A DNA stretch of 64,000 bases, taken from assembly GCA_026390695.1 (NCBI GenBank), contig JAPLFL010000108.1, positions 1-64,000 on the forward strand. The letters run 5' to 3'. The translations under genes and the position numbers were made by a program. Positions 48,473-57,502 of the stretch are shown here, piece by piece (position 1 is the stretch's first letter; each line of letters starts with the position of its first letter). The DNA comes from Candidatus Kapaibacterium sp. GTDB taxonomy: Bacteria; Bacteroidota; Ignavibacteria; Kapaibacteriales; UBA2268. Below the pieces are notes generated by a model, which did not search any database, was not told the origin of the DNA, and was given only the letters and a program-made list of their open reading frames with translations.

Positions 48473-49798
48473 TTATTTCGAAAAAATGAAGCCTCCGTTA
48501 GTATTGACATTAATTTTAACAGTATCTCCGGGAAAGTATTCGCCTTCTAAAATTTTTGATGCTAATTGGTCTGTAATATGTTTCTGAATTGCTCTCTTGA
48601 CAGGTCTGGCGCCAAACTGAGGATCGAACCCAATTTGAGCAAGCCATTCGACAGCATCCTGGCTTATTGAGAATTTAAGATTTTTATCAGATAATTTTTT
48701 TTTCAATTTTTCAAGTTGCAGGTTTGTAATTTGAATAATTTCACTTTTCAAAAGTGGCTTGAATAGTACAATGTCATCGATTCTATTGAGAAATTCCGGT
48801 CGGAGAGTTTTTCTAAGTAAGGCAGTGATTCTAACTCTCATTTCACGAATGATAGCATCCCGATTCTCGTCATTAATATCTGCAAGTTTCTCCTGAAGCA
48901 GTTCAGCTCCGATGTTGGAGGTCATTATAATTATGGTATTTTTAAAATTAACAGTTCTTCCCTTGCCGTCAGTTAATCTACCATCATCCAAGACTTGCAG
49001 TAGCACGTTGATTACATCGCTATGTGCCTTTTCGATTTCATCAAGTAAAATAACAGAATATGGCCGCACACGAACGGCTTCCGTAAGTTGTCCGCCACTT
49101 TCATAGCCAATATAACCGGGAGGAGCACCTATTAATCTTGATACGGAGAATTTTTCCATATATTCGCTCATATCAATTCTAATCAAAGCGTTTTCGTTAT
49201 CAAATAGAAATTCTGCTAAGGCACGGGCTAATTCGGTTTTTCCAATACCGGTAGAACCGATAAAAATAAAAGAGCCCATGGGTTTGGCAGCGTCTTGCAA
49301 ACCGGCTCTTGATCGGCGGATAGCATTTGAAACAGCGGAAACAGCCTGCGTCTGATTAACCAATCTATCGTGGATACGATCTTCCATTTTAAGCAACTTT
49401 GATCTTTCCGATTCCAGCATTTTACTAACAGGAATACCTGTCCATTTTGCAACGATTTCGGCAATATCTTCAGCGTCAACCTCTTCTTTTAATAATTTTC
49501 CATCCTTTTGTATATCATTTAATTTATCATTTGCACCTGAAATTGCTTTTTGAAGGTCTGGAATAGAGCCATAGCGCAATTCGGCTACTTTCCCAAGTTC
49601 GCCTTTTCGTTCAAGGTCTTCTGCTAAATGTTTAAATTCCTCGATCTTGGCTTTACTTGAGCGGATCAAATGAATTACAGATTTTTCCCGTATCCAGCGT
49701 TTTTCAAGAGCTGCTCTTTTTAATTTTAATTCGTTGATCTCTGAATCAATTTCTTCCAGATTTGTACGAACTGATTGATTTATAGTATCATCTAACAT
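48473..49798 (-). CDS. clpB: ClpB-like disaggregase lacking the N-terminal half
   Basis: 441 residues. It begins inside the ClpB middle coiled coil (KRAALEKRWIREKSVIHLI, then GELGKVAELRYGSIPDLQK) and continues as a complete second AAA+ module: Walker A GSTGIGKT (181-188), pore loop GYIG (228-231), Walker B VILLDEIEKA (249-258), RTVNFKNTIIIMTSN and a C-domain ending FGARPVKRAIQKHITDQL. Full ClpB has about 860 residues; the N-domain, first AAA+ module and part of the coiled coil are missing. The 89 bases upstream are AT-rich with an in-frame stop, so no remnant of the missing half is seen. It may be a pseudogene fragment, an independent NBD2-only ATPase, or an assembly join. Confidence 0.85.
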   Translation of the reverse strand: MLDDTINQSVRTNLEEIDSEINELKLKRAALEKRWIREKSVIHLIRSSKAKIEEFKHLAEDLERKGELGKVAELRYGSIPDLQKAISGANDKLNDIQKDGKLLKEEVDAEDIAEIVAKWTGIPVSKMLESERSKLLKMEDRIHDRLVNQTQAVSAVSNAIRRSRAGLQDAAKPMGSFIFIGSTGIGKTELARALAEFLFDNENALIRIDMSEYMEKFSVSRLIGAPPGYIGYESGGQLTEAVRVRPYSVILLDEIEKAHSDVINVLLQVLDDGRLTDGKGRTVNFKNTIIIMTSNIGAELLQEKLADINDENRDAIIREMRVRITALLRKTLRPEFLNRIDDIVLFKPLLKSEIIQITNLQLEKLKKKLSDKNLKFSISQDAVEWLAQIGFDPQFGARPVKRAIQKHITDQLASKILEGEYFPGDTVKINVNTNGGFIFSK

Positions 49799-49887
49799 TA
49801 TTTTTATTTTGTATAAAGGTATGAAATATAGATTATTTATATGATTGTGTTTTAAATTATTATATATTATTTATAATTCTTTACTCA

Positions 49888-51648
49888 TTAATGCGCAACT
49901 ATCAATTTCTTTGTCAGAGACTGTGTCGCTGTGCTTAATGTATAGAAATATACTCCAGATGTGAGCTTCTCAGAATTGTATTTAAAAGTAAATGATCCAG
50001 CATCTTTGATTACAGTGCTATAGCGGCTAACTGGCTCTCCATAAGAATTAAAAATTGTAAGGCTAATCAATCCGTTTTCAATTGTGCCAAAATCAATTTC
50101 AAAATTATCTGTAACCGGATTGGGACTGCTTTGCTTGAGATATAAAATTTTTTCGGTATTAATAAAGCGTGGATTAGGATTCATGCAAACTGAGTTTGAA
50201 TCAAGGCAAAATCTTCCATTTCCAATGCTGACCTTAACTCCGGGGCAGAATGAATCAGGATTATAAGCAATAATATCCGTGCAAAATGAATCTCCTAATA
50301 CAGCCATGAATTCAAGCCATACATCCGGCGAATTAATATAAAGAGTGGTATCAATTATCTCAAAACCTGAAGAATCAGATCGGGAGCCTTTGTAATTTCT
50401 TGGAACTAATAAACTTTTATTATATTTCAATTTTGTATGGAAAGTTGTATAAACACAAGTCGATAAATCGCTTTGAGAGCTAATTTTGAGTGGTAATCGG
50501 ATAATGTCACCAGGTTTGCCACGCATGGTATCAGTTAAACTAACTGCAATATCAATCGGATTATCTGTTATTGTTATTTCAGTAGAATTAGTGCAGTTCT
50601 GCTGATTTAGAATCAAGCTGTATCTGCCGCTTTTCCCGATTTTAATTTTTTGAGAATTACTAATGAAATCCCAGTTGTTTGTAGAAGTATTAAATTTTGA
50701 CCATGAGTAAATCCCGCCATCAGGGCTACCTTTAAGTTCAAGAGAATCACAAGGACAAAGTTTTACTCCATTTAAAGCGCTGATTATTGGCACTGGCAGC
50801 GGATCAACTATGACTTTAACGGAATCATTAACCTTACAACCCATTGAATCGGTAATTGTCAGATAATAAGTCATATCCTTGTTACCAGAAAATTCAGGGG
50901 AAGCAATATTGTAACTATCAAGAAACTGTTTTGGAGCCCAGTCGTATGTGTAGGGTGGAAATCCTTTTGCAGGCATAGCGCCAAAGCTAATTTTATCTCC
51001 GTTACAAATTCTAACGTTATTTAATTTCGGCAAACTAAGGTCACAGACTTGCTTTAAGGAAATATCGTCAATTGCAAAATCATTTCCTATTGAGTCAACA
51101 TTAATATCAGTAATTTCAATCGTTACACTTGTTCCAGCACCATTAGTCCAGACTTGAGAATATTCTTCCCATGAACAAGTTTTTGCACTGGCTAATGCAG
51201 GTGGAGATATTTGAATACCATTGAACTTTGTGGTAAAAATAGGAGGTTGAGATTTATAAGCATTTTGATGCCAAAAAGAAAATTGATAATCTCTAAATGG
51301 GATTAAATTCTGAACCGTTTGTTTCCATAAAAGTTTTACTACAATTTTTTCACCATTTACAATCATCATGGAATCTTTACCCGTACCATGGCCGGTACAT
51401 GAGTCCTGAGCAAATTCAAAGCGACTCTTTGTGTTTGAATAAATCGTATAATAACCTTCATTAAGATAAGCACCTGAGATAAAAATATAATCACTTGTAA
51501 AAAACTTATTACCTTGTTTAAAATCTCCGTTTATTATCAATTCGTTTCCAATTATTGTGGAAATTTTTTGATTTGAATTGATCTCACAAAAAAGATTATT
51601 TATTAGGAAAAAACCTATAAATATTTGTAGTAAAAAGAGTCTTAACAT
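49888..51648 (-). CDS. Secreted adhesin-like protein with T9SS sorting domain
   Basis: 586 residues with a signal peptide (FLLQIFIGFFLINNLFC). The first ~190 residues look like a carbohydrate-binding or jelly-roll domain (NELIINGDFKQGNKFF, YQFSFWHQNAYKSQPPIF, DFAIDDISLKQVC). A PKD/SprB-like repeat region follows (PPYTYDWAPKQFLDS, YYLTITDSMGCKVNDSVKV, YSWSKFN). A segment near 375-425 (GDIIRLPLKISSQSDLSTC) resembles a cohesin-type fold. The end, from LKQSSPNPVTDNFEIDF, is a type A T9SS sorting domain. It is probably a cell-surface protein. It diverges from miaA across fewer than 100 bases. Confidence 0.82.
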   Translation of the reverse strand: MLRLFLLQIFIGFFLINNLFCEINSNQKISTIIGNELIINGDFKQGNKFFTSDYIFISGAYLNEGYYTIYSNTKSRFEFAQDSCTGHGTGKDSMMIVNGEKIVVKLLWKQTVQNLIPFRDYQFSFWHQNAYKSQPPIFTTKFNGIQISPPALASAKTCSWEEYSQVWTNGAGTSVTIEITDINVDSIGNDFAIDDISLKQVCDLSLPKLNNVRICNGDKISFGAMPAKGFPPYTYDWAPKQFLDSYNIASPEFSGNKDMTYYLTITDSMGCKVNDSVKVIVDPLPVPIISALNGVKLCPCDSLELKGSPDGGIYSWSKFNTSTNNWDFISNSQKIKIGKSGRYSLILNQQNCTNSTEITITDNPIDIAVSLTDTMRGKPGDIIRLPLKISSQSDLSTCVYTTFHTKLKYNKSLLVPRNYKGSRSDSSGFEIIDTTLYINSPDVWLEFMAVLGDSFCTDIIAYNPDSFCPGVKVSIGNGRFCLDSNSVCMNPNPRFINTEKILYLKQSSPNPVTDNFEIDFGTIENGLISLTIFNSYGEPVSRYSTVIKDAGSFTFKYNSEKLTSGVYFYTLSTATQSLTKKLIVAH

Positions 51649-51738
51649 ATTTAACTTTACAATTTTATATCAATTTACAAAAATATATTATTTCAGTTAA
51701 TGGAAAAAGCATTATTTTCGCTAATTAAATTATTTATT

Positions 51739-52671
51739 ATGAAAAGAGCTATTGTTATCGCGGGACCGACTGCTTCAGGTAAGACTGAGGTATCTTTGCA
51801 ATTGGCCAAGCTCTTACCAGTTGAAATTATTTCAGCGGATTCAAGACAAATATATAAAATGATGGATATTGGAACAGCAAAGCCAAGTGTAGTTGAACTT
51901 AATCAGGCACGGCATCATTTTATTGATATCTTAAATCCTGATCAATCCTATTCAGCGGGTAAGTTCGCCGTAGATGCTAAAAGTATAAGTAGGGAAATTT
52001 TTCAGCGAGGGAAAATTCCTTTAATTGTCGGTGGATCAGGATTATATATCAAGGCACTCTGTGAGGGTTTTTCGGAAAGTCCGGTTATATCGGAAAATAA
52101 ATTATTGGCAGAACGTCAAAAATTATCTGAAGAATTATCAAGCAGAGGGATAGAAGCCATATACGATGAATTATTTCAGGTAGATCCCGTTTCTTCCAAA
52201 AAATATTCCGATAAAAATCCGCGTAGAATATTGCGTGCTCTCGAATATTATCGTGCAAGCGGATTAATCTTTTCCGAATCATTTGATTCTCCGCTTCAGA
52301 AGCCAGATTTTGAAACAATATATTTCGGGATTCTTATGGACAGAAATACATTGTATGATAGAATAAATTTAAGAACCGAAAATATGTGGAATAGCGGTCT
52401 GATTGCCGAAACTCAACGACTTCTTGATTTAGGTTATTCTTCAGAGAATAATTCTTTAAATACTGTCGGCTATAAAGAATGTATCGAATTTATTAAATCA
52501 GATATTGCTGAAACCGATGCAATTGAAAAAATTAAAAAGAATACAAGACACTATGCTAAGAGGCAGCTAACCTGGTTTAACAGACAATTAACCATGAATT
52601 GGCTCCAAGGAACTTCTTCGGTAATTGCAAAAAAAATTGCTAATTTTGCAGGATTAGAACTGATTAATTGA
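51739..52671 (+). CDS. miaA: tRNA dimethylallyltransferase
   Basis: 310 residues from the ATG at 51739; an ATG at 51700 adds 13 residues that the family lacks, so I prefer 51739. MiaA adds the isopentenyl group to A37 of tRNAs reading UNN codons. The Walker A GPTASGKTEVSLQ, the DSRQIYKMMDIGTAKP switch region, VGGSGLYIKAL (P-loop-adjacent), NPRRILRALEYY and RHYAKRQLTWFNRQ are intact. The isoprenoid donor DMAPP comes from the pathway containing IspD, encoded at 32654. It is upstream of dacB by 13 bases. Confidence 0.95.
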   Translation: MKRAIVIAGPTASGKTEVSLQLAKLLPVEIISADSRQIYKMMDIGTAKPSVVELNQARHHFIDILNPDQSYSAGKFAVDAKSISREIFQRGKIPLIVGGSGLYIKALCEGFSESPVISENKLLAERQKLSEELSSRGIEAIYDELFQVDPVSSKKYSDKNPRRILRALEYYRASGLIFSESFDSPLQKPDFETIYFGILMDRNTLYDRINLRTENMWNSGLIAETQRLLDLGYSSENNSLNTVGYKECIEFIKSDIAETDAIEKIKKNTRHYAKRQLTWFNRQLTMNWLQGTSSVIAKKIANFAGLELIN

Positions 52672-52684
52672 TAAAACAAATACT

Positions 52685-54373
52685 ATGATAATTTTAAAGA
52701 ACTTCCTTATATTTTGCTTTCTAATTGTATTTCAAATCTCTTCGTTTAGCCAAAATACACAATCTCAAAATTCCAACACAACTAAAAACCTCACCCAAAG
52801 CAATGATCAAGATGTAATTGAGAAATTTCAAAAAGGATTTTCATCTATTTTATCAAATAAAGGTATTAAAAATTCTAAATTCGGACTTGCAGTTTATTCA
52901 TTAGATAAGAGCCAATATTACTTCCGGAAAAATTCTGACATGTTATTAACACCTGCCTCCACAACCAAACTTTTTACATCTTTTGGAGCATTAATCGGAT
53001 TGGGAGATGATTTTCAGATTAGAACCACTGTTCAAGCTAATGCAAAGCCCGAAAATGGCATATTAAATTCTGATATTTATCTGGTTGGAAGGGGAGATCC
53101 AGTGCTTTCAACCAATGATATTGAAGTATTAGCTGATCAAATTCAAAATTCTGGCATTAAAGAAATTCGCGGGAATGTATATGCAGATATTTCTTTTTTT
53201 GATGGTATTAGCGATAGACAGATCTATAGCGGTGATAGAGATAGGGTTCAAAATATTCCACCTATAACAGTTTTGAATATTGATGCAAACACGGTAACAG
53301 TTCTTGTAACGGCTGGATCAAAGCCAGGTTCGGCGGTGAATGTTCAAATTATACCTCCATCCGATGTATATACGAAAATAATAAATGCTAAAGTTAGCGG
53401 AGCCAGAACCGAGGCTGTTCAACCCAAAAAAAGTAAATTAAAAGTTAGCAGCAAAAAGATAATTCCAATAAAAAATAAACATAAGAAATTTAAAAAACAT
53501 GTTTCGGTCGATTATCAAAATGAAGATTATTTGAATCGTTACGGTGACTCTCCTTCCAAAAAGAAGAGAGCTAAACGGCAAAAAATAAAAAGTACTATTG
53601 CGATCAGTCAAAAAGCAGATGCAAGTGGAAAAATTTCATTTATTATATCTGGAAGTTTAGCTCCTAACCGCAGCTATTCATCTTCATTTCAAATCAAGAG
53701 ACCGGAATTAGTTGCTGCAGGAGTCCTTAAAAATCGTCTTATGTCAGGTGGAGTGAAAATTAAAGGTGATGTTGCAGTTAAAAAGAATATTGATACTGCT
53801 AAAGCAATGACTATTGCGGAATTTGCTCGTCCTATTCGTGACTTATTATTCAGGGTAAATAAGCATAGTGATAATTATATGGCAGAACAGGTTTTTAAAA
53901 TAGTAGGTGCCAGCAGCGGTAATAAATCGGATAATGCTGAGGGAGCACGTTCTTTAATATTTAGTACTTTACAGAAACATGAAATAAATTGCGAAGATTG
54001 TGAGTTGAATGACGGTAGTGGCTTATCTCGGAGAAATAAAGTAACACCTGAAATAATGGTCTCATTGCTAAAGGTATTTTATCAATCTCCGCATTTTAAA
54101 GATTTTGATACAACTCTTTCAATTGCCGGTATAGACGGCACTTTGCAGCGAAGAATGCAGGGTACATCTGCTTTTCGGAATTTACACGGTAAAACCGGTA
54201 CATTAGCTAATGTCAGTGCCTTGGCAGGTTTTGTGAGTTCAAAAGATAATGAGAAGTTTGCATTTTCTTTTATTTTTAACGGTCCGAATATTCATTTTTA
54301 TAAAAATCTTGAAAATGAATTAGCATCCTATATTGCTGAGTTTACATCGAAGTTAAAAACAAATGATAATTAA
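52685..54373 (+). CDS. dacB: PBP4-type D-Ala-D-Ala carboxypeptidase (peptidase S13)
   Basis: 562 residues with a signal peptide (NFLIFCFLIVFQISSFSQ). The three catalytic motifs are intact: SxxK at Ser92-Lys95 (PASTTKLF), SDN at 395-397 and KTG at 503-505. These periplasmic enzymes trim or cross-link-hydrolyse peptidoglycan peptides. Residues about 245-300 form a strongly basic insertion with runs of Lys (KKSKLKVSSKK, NKHKKFKKH, KKKRAKRQKI) that ordinary PBP4 lacks or has shorter; it may bind teichoic-acid-like or nucleic polyanions or glycan, but this is inference. It overlaps the ABC permease gene by 11 bases. Confidence 0.92.
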   Translation: MIILKNFLIFCFLIVFQISSFSQNTQSQNSNTTKNLTQSNDQDVIEKFQKGFSSILSNKGIKNSKFGLAVYSLDKSQYYFRKNSDMLLTPASTTKLFTSFGALIGLGDDFQIRTTVQANAKPENGILNSDIYLVGRGDPVLSTNDIEVLADQIQNSGIKEIRGNVYADISFFDGISDRQIYSGDRDRVQNIPPITVLNIDANTVTVLVTAGSKPGSAVNVQIIPPSDVYTKIINAKVSGARTEAVQPKKSKLKVSSKKIIPIKNKHKKFKKHVSVDYQNEDYLNRYGDSPSKKKRAKRQKIKSTIAISQKADASGKISFIISGSLAPNRSYSSSFQIKRPELVAAGVLKNRLMSGGVKIKGDVAVKKNIDTAKAMTIAEFARPIRDLLFRVNKHSDNYMAEQVFKIVGASSGNKSDNAEGARSLIFSTLQKHEINCEDCELNDGSGLSRRNKVTPEIMVSLLKVFYQSPHFKDFDTTLSIAGIDGTLQRRMQGTSAFRNLHGKTGTLANVSALAGFVSSKDNEKFAFSFIFNGPNIHFYKNLENELASYIAEFTSKLKTNDN

Positions 54374-55178
54374 AAAAATAATTGTTTATATTATATTGTT
54401 TATAGCTGCAGCCAGTATGGTATTCCCTATGTTTTGGATGCTTTTATTGTCATTTAAAAGTTTCCCTGAAAAATATTCAGGACTTTATGAAATAATCAAG
54501 GCTCCTTTTACAAGTTCTAATTATATTGAAACTTTGAATTCTGACTCGTTTGGTTTATATTTCATAAATTCGATTATAGTTGCCTTGGCAGTTACAATAG
54601 GTAATCTAATATTTTGTTTTTTTACAGGTTATGCTTTAGCTCGCCGAGATTTCAGAGGAAAATCTTTATTAATCGCAACAATATTAGGAGTAATGATTAT
54701 TCCATCTCATGTTATTATGATTCCACTATATAGACTGATGGTAGCTTTTGACTGGATTAACAGTTATTTCGCGTTAATAGTACCATGGTTAGTTACTCCG
54801 TTTGGTATTTTTTTGATCCGTCAGTTTATATTAACTCTGCCAAAAGAAATTGAGGAGGCTGCACGAATTGATGGAGCAGGGCAATGGAAGATTTTATTTA
54901 AAATTGTAGCGCCATTATCAAAGCCTGCGTTGACGGTTTTGGCAATTTATATTTTCCTAACAAATTGGAATTCTTTCCTTTTCCCATTTTTGTTCACTAA
55001 TGAGTCTGATATAAGAACCTTGGCTGTCGGATTAACCTTCTATTTGGGTAAACAATCAATAGATTGGGGACACCTAATGGCAGGTGCATCAATATCGGCA
55101 ATTCCAATTTTGATTTTATTTGTGATTTTTCAGAAGAAAATAATTCAGGGATTAACTTCCGGTGCTTTGAAAGAATAA
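54363..55178 (+). CDS. Carbohydrate-type ABC transporter permease (MalG-like), solitary
   Basis: 271 residues with six predicted membrane helices. The cytoplasmic EAA loop EEAARIDGAGQWKILFKIV near residue 160 docks the ATPase and is typical of CUT1 permeases such as MalG. N-terminal AASMVFPMFWMLLLSFK and the segment YFALIVPWLVTPFGIFLIRQ also fit. No partner permease, ATPase or binding protein is in the window. The gene overlaps dacB by 11 bases and precedes the GDP-fucose genes by 107 bases. The sugar cannot be inferred. Confidence 0.85.
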   Translation: MIIKKIIVYIILFIAAASMVFPMFWMLLLSFKSFPEKYSGLYEIIKAPFTSSNYIETLNSDSFGLYFINSIIVALAVTIGNLIFCFFTGYALARRDFRGKSLLIATILGVMIIPSHVIMIPLYRLMVAFDWINSYFALIVPWLVTPFGIFLIRQFILTLPKEIEEAARIDGAGQWKILFKIVAPLSKPALTVLAIYIFLTNWNSFLFPFLFTNESDIRTLAVGLTFYLGKQSIDWGHLMAGASISAIPILILFVIFQKKIIQGLTSGALKE

Positions 55179-55285
55179 ATAATATAATCTCATTATTTTT
55201 GTTTATGTAAAGTCCACCTTTCTTATTTTGTTTATGTTATTAAATTGAAAAGTTGTAAATTTGAATTTTTAGTTTTAAAGAAATT

Positions 55286-56434
55286 ATGATTAAAGCACTT
55301 ATTACAGGAATCACAGGGCAGGACGGATCATATTTAGCTGAGTTTTTATTAGCAAAAGGTTATGAAGTGCATGGAATTATCCGAAGGGCATCAACATTTA
55401 ATACTCAAAGACTTGACCACATTTACGCTGATAGACACGAGCAAAGTCATAGATTAAACTTGCATTACGGAGATTTATCCGATCCCGGAATATTAACCGA
55501 AACTATTTATAATATTCAACCCGATGAAATTTACCATCTCGGTGCTCAAAGCCATGTTCGGGTTTCATTTGACATGCCCGAATATACCGGTAATATCACA
55601 GGTATAGGTACTCTGAGAATTTTAGAAGCTATGCGCAGAAGTCAAATAAAAACAAAGTTCTATCAGGCATCATCTTCTGAATTATTTGGAGCTGCAAATC
55701 CTCCACAAAATGAATCTACTGCTTTTGTTCCGCAAAGTCCGTATGCCATTGCTAAATTATATGCATATTGGATGACTGTGAATTATAGAGAGGCTTATAA
55801 TTTATTTGCGAGTAACGGTATTTTATTCAACCATGAAAGCCCGCGAAGAGGTGAAACTTTTGTTACAAGAAAAATTACTCGTGCAGTGGTTCGAATTGTT
55901 CATGGAATGCAAAAAAAATTGTTTCTTGGTAATTTGGATTCAAAACGGGATTGGGGATTTGCACCCGAATATGTTGAAATGATGCATCTGATGCTGCAAC
56001 AGGATAAACCGGATGATTTTGTAGTTGGAACAGGTGAAAGTCATTCTGTAAGAGAATTTTTGGAAGCTTCATTGAATTATTGTGGTGTTGAAATAGTGTC
56101 GGAGGGCAGTGGCGTTGACGAAAAATGGTTTGTGAAAAGTGTTGATAAATTACAAAGTAATTTAAAAGTAGGTGATTGTATTGTCGAAATAGATCCGAAT
56201 TATTTTCGCCCCACTGAGGTTGATTTTTTACTTGCTGATATAAGCAAAGCAAAAAAAATATTAGATTGGGAGCCAAGAGTGAAGTTTAATGACCTTTTAA
56301 AAATAATGATTGATTATGACTTATTATCTATCGGAATTGTTCCTCCGAACGATGGAATTAATCAAGTTAGAAAATTAGGTTTTGATTGGAGTAATCATGA
56401 ATTTTTAAATTTTAAAACTTCTCAACATGAATAG
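55286..56434 (+). CDS. gmd: GDP-mannose 4,6-dehydratase
   Basis: 382 residues, the usual length. It converts GDP-mannose to GDP-4-keto-6-deoxymannose with tightly bound NADP. The Rossmann motif [20 protein letters not shown] opens the protein; SSSELFG and the catalytic YAIAK (Tyr153, Lys157) are present, and [18 protein letters not shown] is the characteristic nucleotide-sugar segment. It is followed 12 bases later by the Fcl gene, so the two steps to GDP-L-fucose are cotranscribed. Confidence 0.95.
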   Translation: MIKALITGITGQDGSYLAEFLLAKGYEVHGIIRRASTFNTQRLDHIYADRHEQSHRLNLHYGDLSDPGILTETIYNIQPDEIYHLGAQSHVRVSFDMPEYTGNITGIGTLRILEAMRRSQIKTKFYQASSSELFGAANPPQNESTAFVPQSPYAIAKLYAYWMTVNYREAYNLFASNGILFNHESPRRGETFVTRKITRAVVRIVHGMQKKLFLGNLDSKRDWGFAPEYVEMMHLMLQQDKPDDFVVGTGESHSVREFLEASLNYCGVEIVSEGSGVDEKWFVKSVDKLQSNLKVGDCIVEIDPNYFRPTEVDFLLADISKAKKILDWEPRVKFNDLLKIMIDYDLLSIGIVPPNDGINQVRKLGFDWSNHEFLNFKTSQHE

Positions 56435-56446
56435 GAACTAAAAGCT

Positions 56447-57502
56447 GTGGATATAAGTTCAAAAATATATTTACCTGGCCATCTTGGTCTTGTAGGATCG
56501 GCAATTAACAGAACGCTCAGTAATAGAGGATATAATAATTTAATTCTCAAATCCATTGATGAGCTTGATTTAACCCGCCAAACCCAAACAGAAGAATTTT
56601 TAGGATATGAAAAGCCTGATTATGTTTTTCTTGCTGCGGCAAAAGTAGGTGGCATATTGGCTAATAGTAAATATCAAGCTGACTTTATTTATGAAAATTT
56701 ACAAATTGCATCTAATGTTATTCATGCTTCTTTCAAATCAGGGGTTAAGAAATTATTAAATTTAGGTTCGTCTTGTATTTATCCTAAATTTGCACCACAA
56801 CCAATGAAAGAAACTGATTTATTGACCGGTATCCTCGAACCTACAAATGAACCTTATGCCATAGCTAAAATAGCAGCTATTAAACTATGCAGGTATTTTA
56901 ATGAGCAATATGGAACTGATTATATATCAGTTATGCCTACAAATCTTTATGGCTTTAATGATAATTTTAACCTTGAAACATCGCATGTATTGCCAGCACT
57001 TATTAGAAAAATTGAATTAGCCAGACTATTAGCCACTGGAAAATACGATAATATTATTGAAGATATTAATAAACGCCCACTCGGTTATGGTATATTAATT
57101 AATGAATTTCAGGATATAAATTCAATTAAAAATACTTTCCTAAAAATTGGTATCAGTGCTGAGAAAGTTGAATTATGGGGAACTGGTAATGTTTACCGTG
57201 AATTTCTTCATGCCGATGACATGGCTGAAGCATGTGTATTTTTGATGGAGAATTATTCATACAAGGATTTAGGTGAATTTATTAATATTGGTTCCGGTAC
57301 CGACATCACCATTAAGGATTTAGCAATTAAAGTAAAAGAATTAATCGGTTATGACGGCGCTATTTCGTTTAACCCGTCCAATCCTGAAGGAACTCCCAAA
57401 AAATTATTAGATGTTTCAAAGTTATTTTCCTTAGGTTGGGAACCAAAAATTTCTCTTGGAGCAGGGCTTTCACAAGTAATAAATAATTATAGAAATGCGT
57501 AG
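56447..57502 (+). CDS. fcl: GDP-L-fucose synthase
   Basis: 351 residues with a GTG start; no in-frame ATG precedes the Rossmann motif LPGHLGLVGSAI. It epimerises and reduces GDP-4-keto-6-deoxymannose to GDP-L-fucose with NADPH. The catalytic set is visible: the SSCIYP block with conserved Ser and Cys, Tyr137 and Lys141 (YAIAK), and the ETSHVLPALIRK block with the conserved His. An extra ~35-residue segment after that block (GKYDNIIEDINKRPLGYGI, then NTFLKIGISAEK) is usual in Bacteroidota enzymes. The product feeds fucosylated surface polysaccharide or glycoprotein. Confidence 0.94.
   Translation: MDISSKIYLPGHLGLVGSAINRTLSNRGYNNLILKSIDELDLTRQTQTEEFLGYEKPDYVFLAAAKVGGILANSKYQADFIYENLQIASNVIHASFKSGVKKLLNLGSSCIYPKFAPQPMKETDLLTGILEPTNEPYAIAKIAAIKLCRYFNEQYGTDYISVMPTNLYGFNDNFNLETSHVLPALIRKIELARLLATGKYDNIIEDINKRPLGYGILINEFQDINSIKNTFLKIGISAEKVELWGTGNVYREFLHADDMAEACVFLMENYSYKDLGEFINIGSGTDITIKDLAIKVKELIGYDGAISFNPSNPEGTPKKLLDVSKLFSLGWEPKISLGAGLSQVINNYRNA

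Noticed and set aside
48610-48640. tRNA-like string gatcgaaccc
   Set aside because: It lies in the conserved C-terminal coding part of the ClpB-like gene, and no cloverleaf can be formed around it.
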